Positions 22,994 through 34,862 of a DNA stretch of 64,000 nucleotides are shown here, piece after piece; the first letter of the stretch is position 1, and each line of letters opens with the position of its first letter. The stretch is from Guyanagaster necrorhizus (Eukaryota; Basidiomycota; Agaricomycetes; Agaricales; Physalacriaceae), in NCBI RefSeq assembly GCF_019112545.1, contig NW_025064936.1, forward strand, positions 62,947 through 126,946, given 5' to 3'. The notes below the pieces were generated by a model. That model ran no database searches. It had not been told where the DNA came from and was given only the letters and a program-made list of their open reading frames with translations. The translations under genes and the position numbers were made by a program.

Positions 22994-24378
22994 TGATATG
23001 CATTGTATCAGGCTAGCCCTAAAATTTGCGAATTTTAAACAATATATTCACATAAGCTGAAGTCAGTATGACTAGCCATTCAAGGACTATAGCTGAGGCT
23101 CCAAGCTGATAGCCATGCTATGTTAAGAAGGCTAAGGATCAATGTGGACTTAGCCAAAACAACTTTGCACTGGATTCATAATCTTGAAGTCAAAATTAGA
23201 CTTAGAGGAATAATATCACCATGGTAAAATACCAAGTCAATTTAGACTTAGAAACAGTATCATGTTTAGGCCAATTCTACATGTCATCAGAGCTGGTATA
23301 CCATAGTCCATCTCAGAAGTTTATTATCATGACTAGCAGTGAAGTACATCCAGCTAGCATCCAAACCCAGAGTAGAAGCAAAGTGGAACTTATTAGCCTA
23401 TAGCTAGCATATCTGGTCTGATATAAAATACATACAGTGAGGATTTCTTGGGCATAAATAACTAAAGGTGCCCATAGTTCAGGGAATGAGCCACAACTGG
23501 GAAGCTTAGCTGCCTCAGATCACCATGATTGATCAATCACAATCAATAGCAAGTCTAGAAGTAACAAGCAGAACCATGGGATGGTCAATTATATAGTAAA
23601 TAATCATAAGCTATAGGAACAGAGTGCCAGGGGAGTCCTGAGGCATCTGAACAGGATATATGAGGCATGCCAAGGTGGAATAACAACCTAATTTTGGGAC
23701 TAGCCAGGCAAAGTGAGTAACCAGACCAAATTATTTATAGATTCTGTATCAGTTAGTTATATATAAAAGCAGGACAAAGGAGAATCATATGGCAGATGAC
23801 CCACCCCTGCATTTTAGGCATTCTAGCTCTCAGTAGTTAGTCTCTGTATCAGTGGTTTTTTGTGTGTAACCTCAACTTGGATAGCATTTGTTACTAAGTC
23901 ACCTGTATTAAATAAGAGTTGAAGTCTTTATCAGACTTTGGGTTTTGGCATAATTTGGATTCTGGCTTAATAAGGGTTTTGGCATCTGAATATCAGTTCT
24001 CTGGTTTCAAGGACCACTAACTAGCCACAAGTGCAGCTAGCTAAGTTTCAGTGCTTGAGAGACTTGGTATTGGGTTTCAGAGTATTTCTAAGTTAAGCTG
24101 GGCACCATAGCTCTACAGTTTAAGTCTCAATTCACATATCATGTTTTATCCCTACTCTCTTCACAAGTATTGCACCTTAGAATGTAAACTAGCCTTGAAT
24201 AAACTGCCTTTATATCTTCATATTTGATTTATCTGAGTCTGCAGAGTGCTTCTATTGTCTTCAAACCACCCAAACTCACCCATATTGGTGATTGTGCATT
24301 GAGTGGTTAGGTGCAGGTGTCTGAGAGTTCTTTTCTTATTTTCCCCTCTTAGTTGCTTAGCCATTTTTCAGCATATCA
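22994..24378 (-). repeat. LTR-like repeat, copy B, with 4-bp target duplication
   Basis: The ends are TGATATGC and GCATATCA, an 8-bp inverted repeat of the TG...CA type, flanked by GCAT at 22,990-22,993 and 24,379-24,382. Removing the repeat and one GCAT restores the integrase frame (...VTC followed by SVKLTLEGW). It is 1,385 bp with no coding frame, and is the inverted relative of 10,849-12,265. It looks like a solo LTR of an unnamed retroelement. It has almost no CpG, unlike copy A. Confidence 0.8.
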
Positions 24379-25917
24379 GCATGTGACTAGAATGATCATC
24401 TTTGAAAAGCAGTCAACAATGATGATGATAGCATCATAACTGTTGCAGTCCAATAATCAAGTGATCATATCCACTGAGATATGGGTCTATAGTTCTTTTG
24501 GTATCTTGTTGAAATGGGTGTAGCTTGGGCCTGGGTTGTTGATTTCACCCACTGACAGGTTTCACATCTCTTGACATACTTTTCAATGTTCTGTCTTATC
24601 TTTGGCTACCAGTATTCTCTTAGCATCAGCCCCTTCATTCTCACAATCTCTGGGTGTCCCATAGTGATATAGTTATAGTGTATCATGATAATTTCCCTCC
24701 AGAGGTGATGATCTCAAAGAATATAGATCTGGTTGTTATAATAGATAAGGTCATTGATCTTAGTCATACCTCAGACATGATTGACTGAAGGTGTGACATG
24801 CTGATCCTATAGTCCTATCTTCCTCTGCTGGCATTATCATGGCCTAGAAGTATTCTGGCTTCAACAATGTTGCTCTGTCATTGTCTTCTTCTCTCTGGTC
24901 ATGGTCCCCTTGCATACTTAACAGGTCTGCCTTCTTGTTGATCATTCCAGCCTTGTGGTGGAGCATATACTGATATTCAGAAAGTTCTATGACCTAGCAT
25001 GCTTGTCATCAATTGAGTTTCTGTGAGGATCAGAAGTATTGGAGATTCTGGTGATCTGTCTATATTTCAAAGGTCAGTGACATGCCAATCAAGTAATGTC
25101 TCCACTCCACAAGAGCAAGTATGATCATCAGTAGCTCCTTATCATAGATCTTGTAGTTGCATTCAGTGATGGTGAGTGCCTTAGAGAGGAAGGTGACTGG
25201 CTGTCACTTTCTGTCTTGCTCCTGCAATAGTATGGTGCCAATCATGCCTTCACTCATATCAGCCTCCACTCAGAATCATCCCAACTCTGTTGGTACCACC
25301 AGTACCACATCCTCAGCTAATTGCTTCTTTAAATCCTTGAACACTGTCTGTTGAGAAGGACTCTATATCCAAGGAGCATTTCCTGTAAGCTGAGTTATTG
25401 GTCAGATGATTTTACTGTAGTCCTGAATGAACTGGCAGTAGAAGTTTGTGAACTCCAGGAATAACTGTAGTTCCTTCTTCCTTGTCAGCATAGATCACTC
25501 TATCACCCCTGCCATCTTTACTGGGTTCATCCAAATGCTTTCTTCACTGATAATGACTCCAAGGTATTTGGTCTTCAATATCTTGAACTCACACTTTTCA
25601 GCCTTGAGAAACAGTTTGTGCTTTCTTATCAGGGCAAGCACCTGCTCCATGAGGCTCTGATGCTCATTCTGATCTTTAGACATAAGGAGGATATTGTCAA
25701 GGTAGATGGTGATCTTTCTCATGATAATGAGATCCTTGAAGATATCATTCATTATCTATTGAAAGGTCACCAGCAAGTTGGACAATCTGAAGAACATAAC
25801 TATGGGCTTAAAGAGCCTCCTGTTAGTTTAGAATGCTGCCTTCCATTCTTCTCCTTCTTTGATCTTAACATTGTTGTACCCTCATCTAACATTGAGTTTG
25901 GAGTAATACCATGCTCC

Positions 25918-26447
25918 TGTTACTATTTTTCCTATTTTCTTTTCTTTTTACTGGACTTATTCAGGATTGACCCCTATTTCTGCTTAGTCAAAGCACCTAG
26001 CCAGTGCTTAGGACTGTGGGAAGGCTTAGTCAGCAGCACCATCCAAATTCTACTGCACTGCTGTGAGCCTCACAGCAGCACAATGACAGAATACCTCTTT
26101 TGTTATTGCACAGCAGTAACAGCAGTAACAGCTCAACAGCAGACAATACTCTTTTGTAGGTAGCTTGGCAACACTGAACAAAATGCTCTACAGCATCAGG
26201 AAGGACAATTAGGTAGTTATATCTTTAGAATGGATGACAATTAGTATATAAGTAGTGTAGCTCTCACTGTAGTAACCCTAGCTTCAAGCTAAAGTTTATT
26301 CTTTTACTATCTTATCTTGAGTGACTTGCAATGCCTTGACAACACAGCATCATCAGACACATTAAGTGAACTCTGACATTTAATCTGAAGTGTGAGGTTG
26401 TGTCAGTTTATCATGTGTTATTGGTCACATGGAATTTGGGCTTAACA
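25918..26447 (+). repeat. Solo LTR inserted in reverse transcriptase
   Basis: Edges TGTTAC and GGCTTAACA, 530 bp, same family and length as 13,362-13,892. It is flanked by GCTCC (25,913-25,917) and GCTCT (26,448-26,452), a 5-bp target duplication with one C/T difference. On either side the RT of the host element is continuous. Orientation is opposite to the host element. A solo LTR arises when two LTRs recombine and delete the internal part. Confidence 0.9.
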
Positions 26448-27915
26448 GCTCTTTGTAGCTTATCCATGAGTTTGGATATCAGCAGAGATGGATATCAGTT
26501 CTTGACCATCATTTTGTTAAGCTTTTGGTAATCCTGAACCAGTTGTAGCTTCTCATCCTTCTTCTTGATAAAGAAGGAAAAAGCCATAGGGGACTTTGAT
26601 GGTTGAATTTGCCTATTGGATAAGTTTTCATCCAAAAACTTGTTGAGTTCCTGTTGTTCAGGCTGACTAAGAGGGTATATCTTGCAATCAAGGTTAGCAT
26701 TGGTATTTGGGATTAACTTGATCATGTGATCTCAGGGTTTTGGCTCAGGCAGTTCATTGAAGTTCTCCCTGTTGAAAAGATCCTGAAAGTCTTGTGCCCA
26801 TTCATGCACCATCTCCTCAAACATTTTAGCTTTCTTTCTTGTGTTTGCTTTTGCTATCAGATCATTAGCATGATGTACTGCCCAGATATGAATTACTTGT
26901 TCCATGTTGATGGCAAGAATGGTTTCTCCATCCTCTATTTCCTTGTCTCAGCAATCTTCCAGATTCTTATCTGATAGTTCAAATGGCATTTTTCAACATC
27001 AGCAACAGGCAAAGGTGATTTGGCTGATCTTCCAGTTGACCAGTGGGTTATGGTGAATCAGCCAGTCATGTCTGAGAAAGATCTCCTTTGTTCCAAGACC
27101 CATGATGGCTAGGTCAATTTGTTCTGTATGGTCTCTGATGATCAAGTGAAGTTTGATGAATTTAGTAATCAAACTGGCTTAGTTCTTGATTTCATCTGCA
27201 TTGTACACTGGAATCAGAGCCACAGTGGCTTGGGTGGAAAGATTGTGCTTGGCAACAAAAGCACAATTGATTGAGCTCTCAGTGCAGCTGCTGTCAATCA
27301 GAGCAGTGATAGCATGTGTGGTCCTCATGGTAAGAGTCTCAATCTGGGCTTTGGTAGTCAGATCCCTTCTGGTGGTCTTTTGCTGTCAAATGTACTTCTT
27401 TGGCCCCCATAACTCATCAAGCCATTCCAAGGCTTGGCACCTCTCTGCCTTTCTCATTCCTTTGATCATTTCATTGATGATTTCCTCAGCCCTGGTTTTG
27501 TGTACCCATTTTTTGAGTACTGCCTTGGCCTCAGCTTCTGTTTGGGTGTTTTTGATAGCTTGCCATGTCCATTCAGTGTCAAATGGTTTTAGCCAGCTGG
27601 TGGGAGTCTCTCTCCCAGTTCAGCCCATGAGCAATTGAGATTTTTTATGTGATTCAGACAGTAGTGTGGTGGTAGTGATAGTGGTACTGGATATATTCAA
27701 ATGCACAGATAATTTATTAGTAACTACAGAAGTATTATGAGTCTGATCAGCAGCTATATATGACACACCATTAGGTCCTTTGGCCAATCAAGCAGAATTG
27801 CTCACTCATTGGCCTTATCTTTTACCTCCTCAATCTTTGTATCCTTTCTGTTTTCCTCTATCATATCTGCTTCCTTCTGCAGCTTGGCAATCTGAGCCCT
27901 GGTATTCTCATGGAT

Positions 27916-30403
27916 TTATTTATTCTTTGGGCAGCTTCTTACCATATGGCCTTTCTTTCCACAATTAAAGCATTTCTCTTCTTTCTTTAGCTGATCAATG
28001 CCCATAGGCTTTTCTTGCCCTGTATAAGTAGTTCCTGTTGCTGTCTTCTGCATTGTATAGGAGGGGGTGGTGCCAGTTTTGGCAGGAGTGGGTGACTTGT
28101 TGAGTTTATTTGGGTGGTTCAGTTTGCAATCATTCTGCTGATAGGCATTGGCTGTCTTCTGCCATTGTTGCTCCTTGTTCATAATCATGATCCAGTCCTT
28201 CTATTCTTCATATCTCTTCAGAATATTGATGCCAATGTCTGAGATAATCTCTGTGTAAGAGGCCAGTATTCCAAGTTTCAGAGTCTTGACCATGCATCCA
28301 TCATCATCAATGTCATGGAGAAGTCTGGCTAACTTGGTGAGTCATTCCAGCTCATCAAAGTATTCATTAGCCATCTTATTGCTCATCTGTAACTCCTTCA
28401 CTTTGTTCTTGTGAACTTCTTGTATAGCAGAGTCAGTGAATTTGTCACAGACTATCTGTTTGAAGGTTTTCCAGGATGGCAGTCAATGATGCCTCCTGGT
28501 AGTAGAATAGAAATTGCCAACCTGTAGGGTCCACTAAGTCTTTGCCTTGTCCTCAAAGTGAGAGACAGCAAAGGTAACCCAGTAGATATTAGCTGTTATG
28601 TAGGTGGAGTATACCTTGAAGTACTATTCACAGTCACTGAGAAATCTGTTGATGTTGTCAGAGAGCCCCTTGAAGTGGTGCAGCTTCCATACAAGATCAG
28701 GCTGGCACTGAATGAGGGCAGCATTGGCAGCTAGAGGCCTCATCAGATTCAGGTATTCATGGAATGGTGGGTGCTTCCATTTCTAGGACAGTCTGAAGAA
28801 TGAATGGAGAGAGTTGTTGTCAGCAATCAGACTCCCAGTTAGTTTGGTTGTCTTCTTCACAATTTGCCTATTAACAATAGTGAAGCCCAATCTTTGAGCT
28901 TCAGGATCATCTCCTTCAGCTTGATCACTGAGTCTGGCTTCATCAGCAGGCAGTTGCCTGGCTAAGAGCTGACTTCCTTTACCCCTCCAAGGGTATCAGG
29001 CTGGGACCAGCACTTTTGCACATTGGAATCACCATCAGGAGGCATAGGTGGTGATTGATCAGATAGAAAGTGCTGTGTACACAGCATGCCTTTGGTTATA
29101 CAAGAGGTGTGTTTGGCATTGGTTGAATGTTGAACCTAGACTTGTATGCCAGCAGGGGTTCCATTCAGATCTCTAGATATGCTTCATTGAATATATAAAT
29201 TGCCTGCTCTATAGTATTATACTGTAAAATGTCAATTTTTTCTTGGTCATCTGCTTTGTTATACTTTTGTCCTAAGAGGGTCATTCACCAGGTGATGTCC
29301 TCCTGTAATCCTGCTACTCATTCTCTAAACATCTGATTAAATTCTCCTTCTTGCTCTCAAGTGATTTCCTTAAGGAGCTCTTCTGCAGAAAGCACCTTGG
29401 TTAGCAGAGGCCACTCAAATCAATCAGATTTCAAGAGACTCACCAGTGCTTTCATTGTCACTTGGGAATCTTCCTGGTTGGCTGGTTCCAGGGTGAGCAG
29501 TAGGCTGACTTCAGGAGGGTCCAGCAGCTGGCTGCTCAGTGCTTTCTTGGCTTCTTTGGCTTCCTTCTGTTGTTCCCTCCAATTGCTTTCAGTACTTGTG
29601 GACTTGGTTTTAGAACTTATTGTCATGGACAAATAGTCCAGCAACTTGTCCTTGGAGAAGTCACTGGATAACATCATCATTATTGTAGGCAGATTCTGGC
29701 CTTTGGATACCATAGATGGATAGAGGGGTTTCTTGCAGGAGGAAAGAGAGAGAGACTTGAAGAGATCACTCTGACTCAGTTTTGAGCCAGCTGTGTTCTT
29801 GGAATGGCTTCTGAGAGAGGGTGGAAGGAGTTCTAGCATGGCAGTCTCTATGCTGGTATTGGTTGATAGCTTCAACCATGATTTTATAGATTTAGTCACT
29901 AGTGGAATCTGTGTCTGATGGGATCTCAGAGGTCCATGGAGTCTCTGTCCTATGAGCAGAGTGATAGTCACTGGCTGGAGCCAATTTGGTGGCACCACCA
30001 GAGGAGTTTCTAGAATTGTTTTCATTTCTACATTCAGAGGTGGCAACAGAAGGATCAGGGGAAGATAAAGCATTAAAGAAGTCACTAGAGAGGTCACCAG
30101 TAAGGCCTGGCAGGACTGAAGAGAAGTGTGCCAGGATTCAATTGAAGCAGAGCCTTTGCTGCTCCACTGAGATGCTGTCTCTGGGTCTCAGTGGGTATTG
30201 GAAGGAATTGGTTCAGTTGGTTTCTTCCCTTTGTATTTTGCTAATAACTTCTGGAGTTTGCTGAAAGATGATTTTTGATACAGGCCCTTCTGTGGGCTTG
30301 GAATTTCTGATAAGGTCTGAAGGGAGGTTGTGGAAGGGGAGAACAGGGGAGACATTTCATTGGGCTCAATAGAAGGTTTGGAGGGATTGGTAGTATCATA
30401 CAA
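27916..30403 (-). pseudogene. Gag of the large gypsy element, broken
   Basis: From right to left on the minus strand: an S/P-rich start (30,403-30,188), a long N-terminal segment (30,097-29,420; ends with an alanine/lysine-rich helix EQQKEAKEAKKALSSQLL), capsid-like segments (about 29,200-28,200) and a CCHC knuckle (C-F-N-C-G-K-K-G-H-M-V-R-S-C, near 27,980-27,935) followed by basic residues. This is the normal order for a gypsy Gag. Frames change several times. The leader between 30,403 and the LTR at 30,589 matches that of 14,260-14,433. Confidence 0.8.
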
Positions 30404-30589
30404 TCTATGCAGTTACTGACTGGTTTTCTCAGCAGAGGTAGACTATGATGGAAAGCCCAAGCAGGGTGCTGATAATGGCACTCAAGAGCTTAAAGAAGAG
30501 AATAGTGATATTAGTGGTTGATGTTGGCATTCAGTTTCCTTCACCTGATGATGGCATAAGAAAAGAGAAGCTAGAAGCTTCAAGCTAAT

Positions 30590-31041
30590 TGTTAGACTGC
30601 TTGACATGTGACTAGAACATGTGATAAACTGATACTGTATCAAGTTCATACAGTCATGTCAGAGTTCACTATATGTGTTCAAGTGTGTGCAAACAGGGTA
30701 TTTACAGAGCAAGCTCAAGAAGGGTAAGCAGTATAGATAAACTTTAGCTCAAAGCTGGGTATCTACAGCAAGAACTATGCTACTTATATACAGTCTGTTC
30801 TGTGATAATAATAGTCCTACTAATTGTACATATCTGCATTATAGTCCTTGTTGCCTCTGGTTGTTGGGGGTAGAACAATGATGTATTGTCTGTTGACAAG
30901 ACACTCATCATTGTCTGAAGGACAATAGCATGGGTTACCTATTATAGTTGCATAATCCTCCCATGCTCATCTGTAAGTGCCCAAGATTAGATAGACACTC
31001 TGATAAGATAAAAGATAAGAAAATAAGAAAAAATTGTAACA
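30590..31041 (-). repeat. 5' LTR of the large gypsy element
   Basis: Edges TGTTAGAC and ATTGTAACA; 452 bp; partner of 21,533-21,990. It contains a TATA-like CTTATATACAG stretch and AATAAAC-like motif on the transcribed strand. The right flank TTCAC completes the target duplication. Confidence 0.9.
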
Positions 31042-31056
31042 TTCACCTTGAGTGAG

Positions 31057-31506
31057 CCATGGTGGAGGACAAATATCAGGAGGCTGTGGAGAGGCACTCA
31101 GAGTGGAAGACAGAGTGGGCCCAGAGGGAGAGAGAGAATAAGGTGAGAACAGAGCATGCAGCTTGAGATGAGAAGATGAAGGCACTGCATCAGGTGGCAG
31201 AGGAGAAAAAGAAGTTGGCCTGTCAAGAGCAGGAGAGACAGAGAGTGGTGAAGAAAGCACAGCAGCAGGCAGAGGCCCAGGAGAGATGAAGGATAGAGCA
31301 AGAGGCATGAGAGCCAGCAGAGGCTGAGAAGAAGACAGAGTTGGAAGTGTAGAGAAAGTTGGAGAGAGCAGAAGGGCAGGAGGACACCACTTTAATGCCA
31401 GCAGAAAACATTGACTTCCAGTGCAGGAAGTTGCTAGCAGAGATGAGAGTGGATCCAGCCAGCCCTGGCATGCACTTAGTGAGGGTCTCACAGAGTCCAC
31501 TTAAGG
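31057..31506 (+). pseudogene. E/K-rich coiled-coil relic, possibly a Gag N-terminus
   Basis: The plus frame from the ATG at about 31,060 is strongly biased to E, K, R, Q and A (QEAVERHSEWKTEWAQRE, then VAEEKKKLACQEQERQRV), interrupted by several TGA/TAG stops, and ends near 31,506. Such coiled-coil heads occur in Gag proteins of some basidiomycete gypsy elements, but also in host proteins. I cannot name the source. CpG-poor like its surroundings. Confidence 0.45.
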
Positions 31507-32718
31507 GCTGAAGTTGAAAATTATTATTGAGACCCATGATTTTAGAGTGCACAGAGTCTAAAGGCTCATCAGCACAATAATAACCAGGCTAACTGTGACT
31601 CATGCAACACTCACCATAACAATAGTATTGTGAGAAGACAATAGTGTGCTCATGCAGCAGAGAGGTTATTGTTATTGGACAATGAGTAGTAGACATGACA
31701 ATCATCTGTAGAGTGAAGGGTTTTTTGGACAGTATTTAAGACAGTAGTATATAGCAATGTACTCTAGTCTTGAGCTAAGCTTAATCAATACTGACTAAGC
31801 TTCTAGCTACTTAGTGTGACTATCACTCTAGTACCAACACTGGTGATTGTAGTCTACTGGTCTCTATATCTCATTTCTCTCATCATCATCTCATACCTTC
31901 TTATTATCATTTATCTGCTTTGCCTTCAGTTAGTGTCAGACCCTGGCAGCTGCAGTGCAGTGCATTTGTAGTTGTTTGATTATTGCCTGATAGAATATTG
32001 CTGATTGACAAGAAAGAGGAAGGTTGGTGGCACAGAATTGACTCCATGTATAGTGGATGCCATGCAGGGTTGACATGGTGGATAAGGCATCTGGTCAAAT
32101 GGAGGAACAGTTACTGCCACTTGGGAAAAATGAGAAAAGCATGTCACAAGGAAAGTGGATAGTCTTGCAATGGTAGTAGCCTTGCAGAAGTGGAAGCAAC
32201 TGCAGGATGTGAAAGTGGATATTTCATGTTGAATGGTAGGAACACTTCTGAAATGTGGCAAGATGTACTGCTGGACTATCCAATTTGGACATGCTACATG
32301 GAGAGTCCTGAGTTGCTTGATAAGAGCCAATCTGAGCAGATTGAATGTGAAGGGGATGTGTTTGGTGCCTTCCAGGGGTGAAGATGCCTCCTGGGATGTT
32401 GAAGCTGATCATGATGTTGAGGGTGCAGAACTGAGAGTGTGTGAGGGAAAGAGTAATGAGAGAAAAGGATGAGAAGAATGAATATTCATTGATGTCAATT
32501 TGGGATCAGAGAGAGGAAAGGAGAGTAGGTGACATCAATGATTAATCCAGGAGAGGATCAAGAGGCATGAGGTGGTTGAAGATGTACAGAAGGACATTGT
32601 CACATAGGCAATCACAAAAAGACAGTGGCTTCAGAGGTGTCTAAGAGGGGAATCTTGGTACATTTAGCCTGTGTGAAAGATGAGAGAAGGTGGATTTACC
32701 ATGTTGTGAAGTAGCAGG
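31507..32718. other. Last CpG-poor stretch before normal DNA
   Basis: No confident gene. 31,590-31,930 has an LTR-like feel (GTATTTAAG near 31,732, then GAGCTAAGCTTAATCAATACTG near 31,773), similar in layout to the LTR middles above, but no matching edges were found. CpG returns abruptly at GCCGG (32,718-32,722). Confidence 0.4.
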
Positions 32719-33059
32719 CCGGCTAAGTTATCTATAGAGGCAGGGAGCTCGGGCTATTACTGGGGAAGAGATGGAGGGATGGCAATGATGCCTATATAAA
32801 AGTCTACCAGAACAAACAACTCTCTGTTGTTTGTATAAGGCTCGCGAGCTGCCCTTTCATTGTTCGAAGAATGACAATGACATGGCTCATGCCGTCACAG
32901 TGCCATTTGTGTTAGTTGAATGGTAGGTTGACCGGCAGCCGAATAGCCCACACACTCAATTCCAACTTCTAATAGACAGTAAAACATGTTCGCATTGCAT
33001 TTCGAGCCAAGCAGATGCGCTCATGCTAATCCAACACATGCATACATAGTAGTAGACTT

Positions 33060-34415
33060 CTAATTTTCATGCGCATCTAATGATCGAACGATTTCCTACC
33101 AAGACGCCACGCCGGCTTTCAGAATGACGATGTAACATCCAGATGTAAAAGGAATTTTTTTTTTACCTCTAGAGCAAAGAGATGTGAATCGTGCGATTCT
33201 GGAGAGAGCTGCCGGACGGCTATGGCGAGGTTGTAGAGGTAGTCCTGGCGGCAAAGTGCGTTCAATGCGGCCGGCGGCTGTGGGAAGTTGACGCAGACAG
33301 GCCTACCTTATTAGGCCCCGAGGGACCGACGGATTTCCATATTGTGTGCGCGAGAGCGGGGAGAGGCTCCGCGCCGACTGGTTCATAGTGTTGGTCAGAG
33401 AGGAATACGCGGGCGACAGGGGGAGCTTACGGAACGACGGGTTGTCAATTCGGCCCACGTAGCACTTATCATCGGGATATTATTGCTTACCGTAAAGTCA
33501 GAAGGCGAACACTCGATAACTTACATACGCCTTTTTTTGTTTTTTTTGTCATCTGTGAGCCGGGGCGGGCGAGCGACGCAGGTGATAGGAGAGATGTGCT
33601 CACGTTGTGTATTATCGCTTTGTCGGTTTTGCCATCGGAAGTGTCGAGGCCGTATATATCGATGGTCTCCATCGTGTATCCATCCTAGAGAGAAAGGTTA
33701 ATATTGGATAGGAAAGAAAGTTGGCGTTGGGACGACCTTTTCTCGATAGTCTGGGTTCTCCGGTAAGTGCAGGAAACGTACGGACAACATGTATGTATGT
33801 ATCGTACCTAGGTAGTCTCTGACCTCAGACTCGTAAGCCGGGTCAATGGTGTACGCGATTCCTGTAGTTCGCAAATTGAAAAACACGAGTGGAAAGTAAT
33901 AATCTTGCGAACCCCTACCGCAAACAATATCCTCATGCGGAAACGGATCCTAAGCGAGGTAAGGAGGAGGACAGGAAATTCGGACGACGAGGCGTGTACG
34001 CACATCGCCCGAGAACCTGTCCCAGTCTTCTATGTGTATGAGTGTGACGACGCGTCCTGGATTCTATAATACCTCGTAAACACTATGGACCCGTTTGGCA
34101 GAAGACGGAGTATATGATATACTTCTGGTGTTCCTCTGTGATCATGCGATTTCTGCGCGAATCTACGAACGTATCCTTTCAAGAACCCAGGCACTTTGTA
34201 GATGTCAGTATATGCGTTTCAATCATACACCCGTGGCCCAAGGCCTTGCCTTTTGCAATGGTATGTGGAGGAGGCTATGAGTCTTAATGAACAACAGCCA
34301 AAAAATGATGGGGAATAAGCGATACTTTGAAGATAAGAGATCCATATCCGAATATGATGAATGGAGGACGCTCGGTGGTACCTGCAGTGGTGGTGGTGGT
34401 GGTGGTCGAAGCCAT
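33060..34415 (-). CDS. ChaC-type gamma-glutamylcyclotransferase, 12 exons
   Basis: ChaC enzymes split the gamma-glutamyl group of glutathione into 5-oxoproline and Cys-Gly in the cytosol. The spliced protein is 214 residues. It begins with a Thr run and then has the substrate-loop motif IIFGYGSLIFK (about residues 20-30), FLKGYVRRFAQKSHDHRGTP, NPGRVVTLI, AYTIDPAYESEVRDYL, and YREKDGYT, which contains the glutamate expected to be catalytic, then GRIDNPSF, GPSGPNKDYLYNLA and ESHDSHLFALE, ending SLDAHEN. All introns are about 50-110 nt. Eleven are needed; one (34,194-34,249) appears to use GC-AG ends. The start is the ATG at 34,413-34,415, because the in-frame codons above it look like leader. 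The gene is divergent from MED21. Exon sums are a multiple of three throughout. Confidence 0.88.
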
Positions 34416-34643
34416 AGATGATAGATCGATCAAGTGGAGATTGAAATTAGGCTTTCTAGGTCGGCGGCAATAGCCGATGCCAAGCGTCGCCCGAGTAAGC
34501 ACTACGAACCGCATTCTGTCCTTGATAACAGACTACGGCAGTACGAAGCCTCCAGTCGGTCTGCTTGATAATAAAGTTTAATACACCCCAAGAAGTTGAA
34601 AGGTTCAGATAGTTTGAATAGAAGATGCGAGTTGGCTATATAT

Positions 34644-34862
34644 TTAACGTAATGTACTGTTCGAAAAAGGTCTTTCACTCCTATAGTCTGTCAAAAGAAT
34701 AGCACCGCTGCTGCCGTGAAAGTCCACTTGGAAATTTATCCCAGTGGCCAGTGAATCAAAAAGGCTCTGTGCGGTCTCTCTTGTGACCACATCGGCCTGG
34801 AAAGAAGAGCTGAACGATATAGTGTCCGCAGAGCTTTTCTCCACCGTCTGAAGGGGAAACAA
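34644..34862 (-). CDS. Possible small gene, unrecognised
   Basis: A minus-strand frame of about 70 codons (TVEKSSADTISFSSSFQADV, then ETAQSLFDSLATGINFQVDF) is preceded by a good 3' splice site (TTTCCCCTTCAG at about 34,851-34,862), so it may be the last exon of a short gene lying between the ChaC gene and MED21. I found no first exon with a matching phase and do not recognise the protein. Codon use looks coding. Confidence 0.35.
   Translation of the reverse strand: MFPLQTVEKSSADTISFSSSFQADVVTRETAQSLFDSLATGINFQVDFHGSSGAILLTDYRSERPFSNSTLR

Larger units (their letters stand above)
22010..27320 (-). pseudogene. Pol of the large gypsy element (protease to chromodomain), broken
   Basis: On the minus strand from 27,320: retropepsin (DSSCTESSI, RHDWL; about 27,310-27,050), RT in two pieces (26,725-26,453, with FFIKKKDEKLQLVQDYQKLN; and 25,917-25,190, with the active site read YLDN instead of YLDD), RNase H (about 25,190-24,700), integrase zinc region and first catalytic-core part (about 24,600-24,383, with YDAIIIIVDCFSKMI), then the rest of the core (22,993-22,200, with DKVYTKHGMPQVII and TAYHPQTD) and a chromodomain (about 22,150-22,010). 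The gaps are the two inserted repeats. Loss of a catalytic aspartate and many stops make it inactive. Confidence 0.88.
21533..31041 (-). mobile_element. Complete but decayed Ty3/Gypsy chromovirus with two nested insertions
   Basis: The element runs right to left: 5' LTR 30,590-31,041, Gag, protease, RT, RNase H, integrase, chromodomain, 3' LTR 21,533-21,990. The flanks carry an exact 5-bp target duplication, TTCAC at 21,528-21,532 and 31,042-31,046. Inside pol are two later insertions: an LTR-like repeat in integrase (22,994-24,378, duplication GCAT) and a solo LTR in RT (25,918-26,447, duplication GCTCC/GCTCT). Without these the element is about 7.6 kb. Purine tract GAGGAGGATAA borders the 3' LTR on its internal side. 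CpG is nearly absent and the genes are full of stops. Confidence 0.92.

Noticed and set aside
31223..31552. Minus-strand frames over 31,000-31,550 (up to 177 codons)
   Set aside because: Leucine/serine/cysteine-rich complements of the E/K-rich plus-strand relic; composition is that of an antisense shadow.
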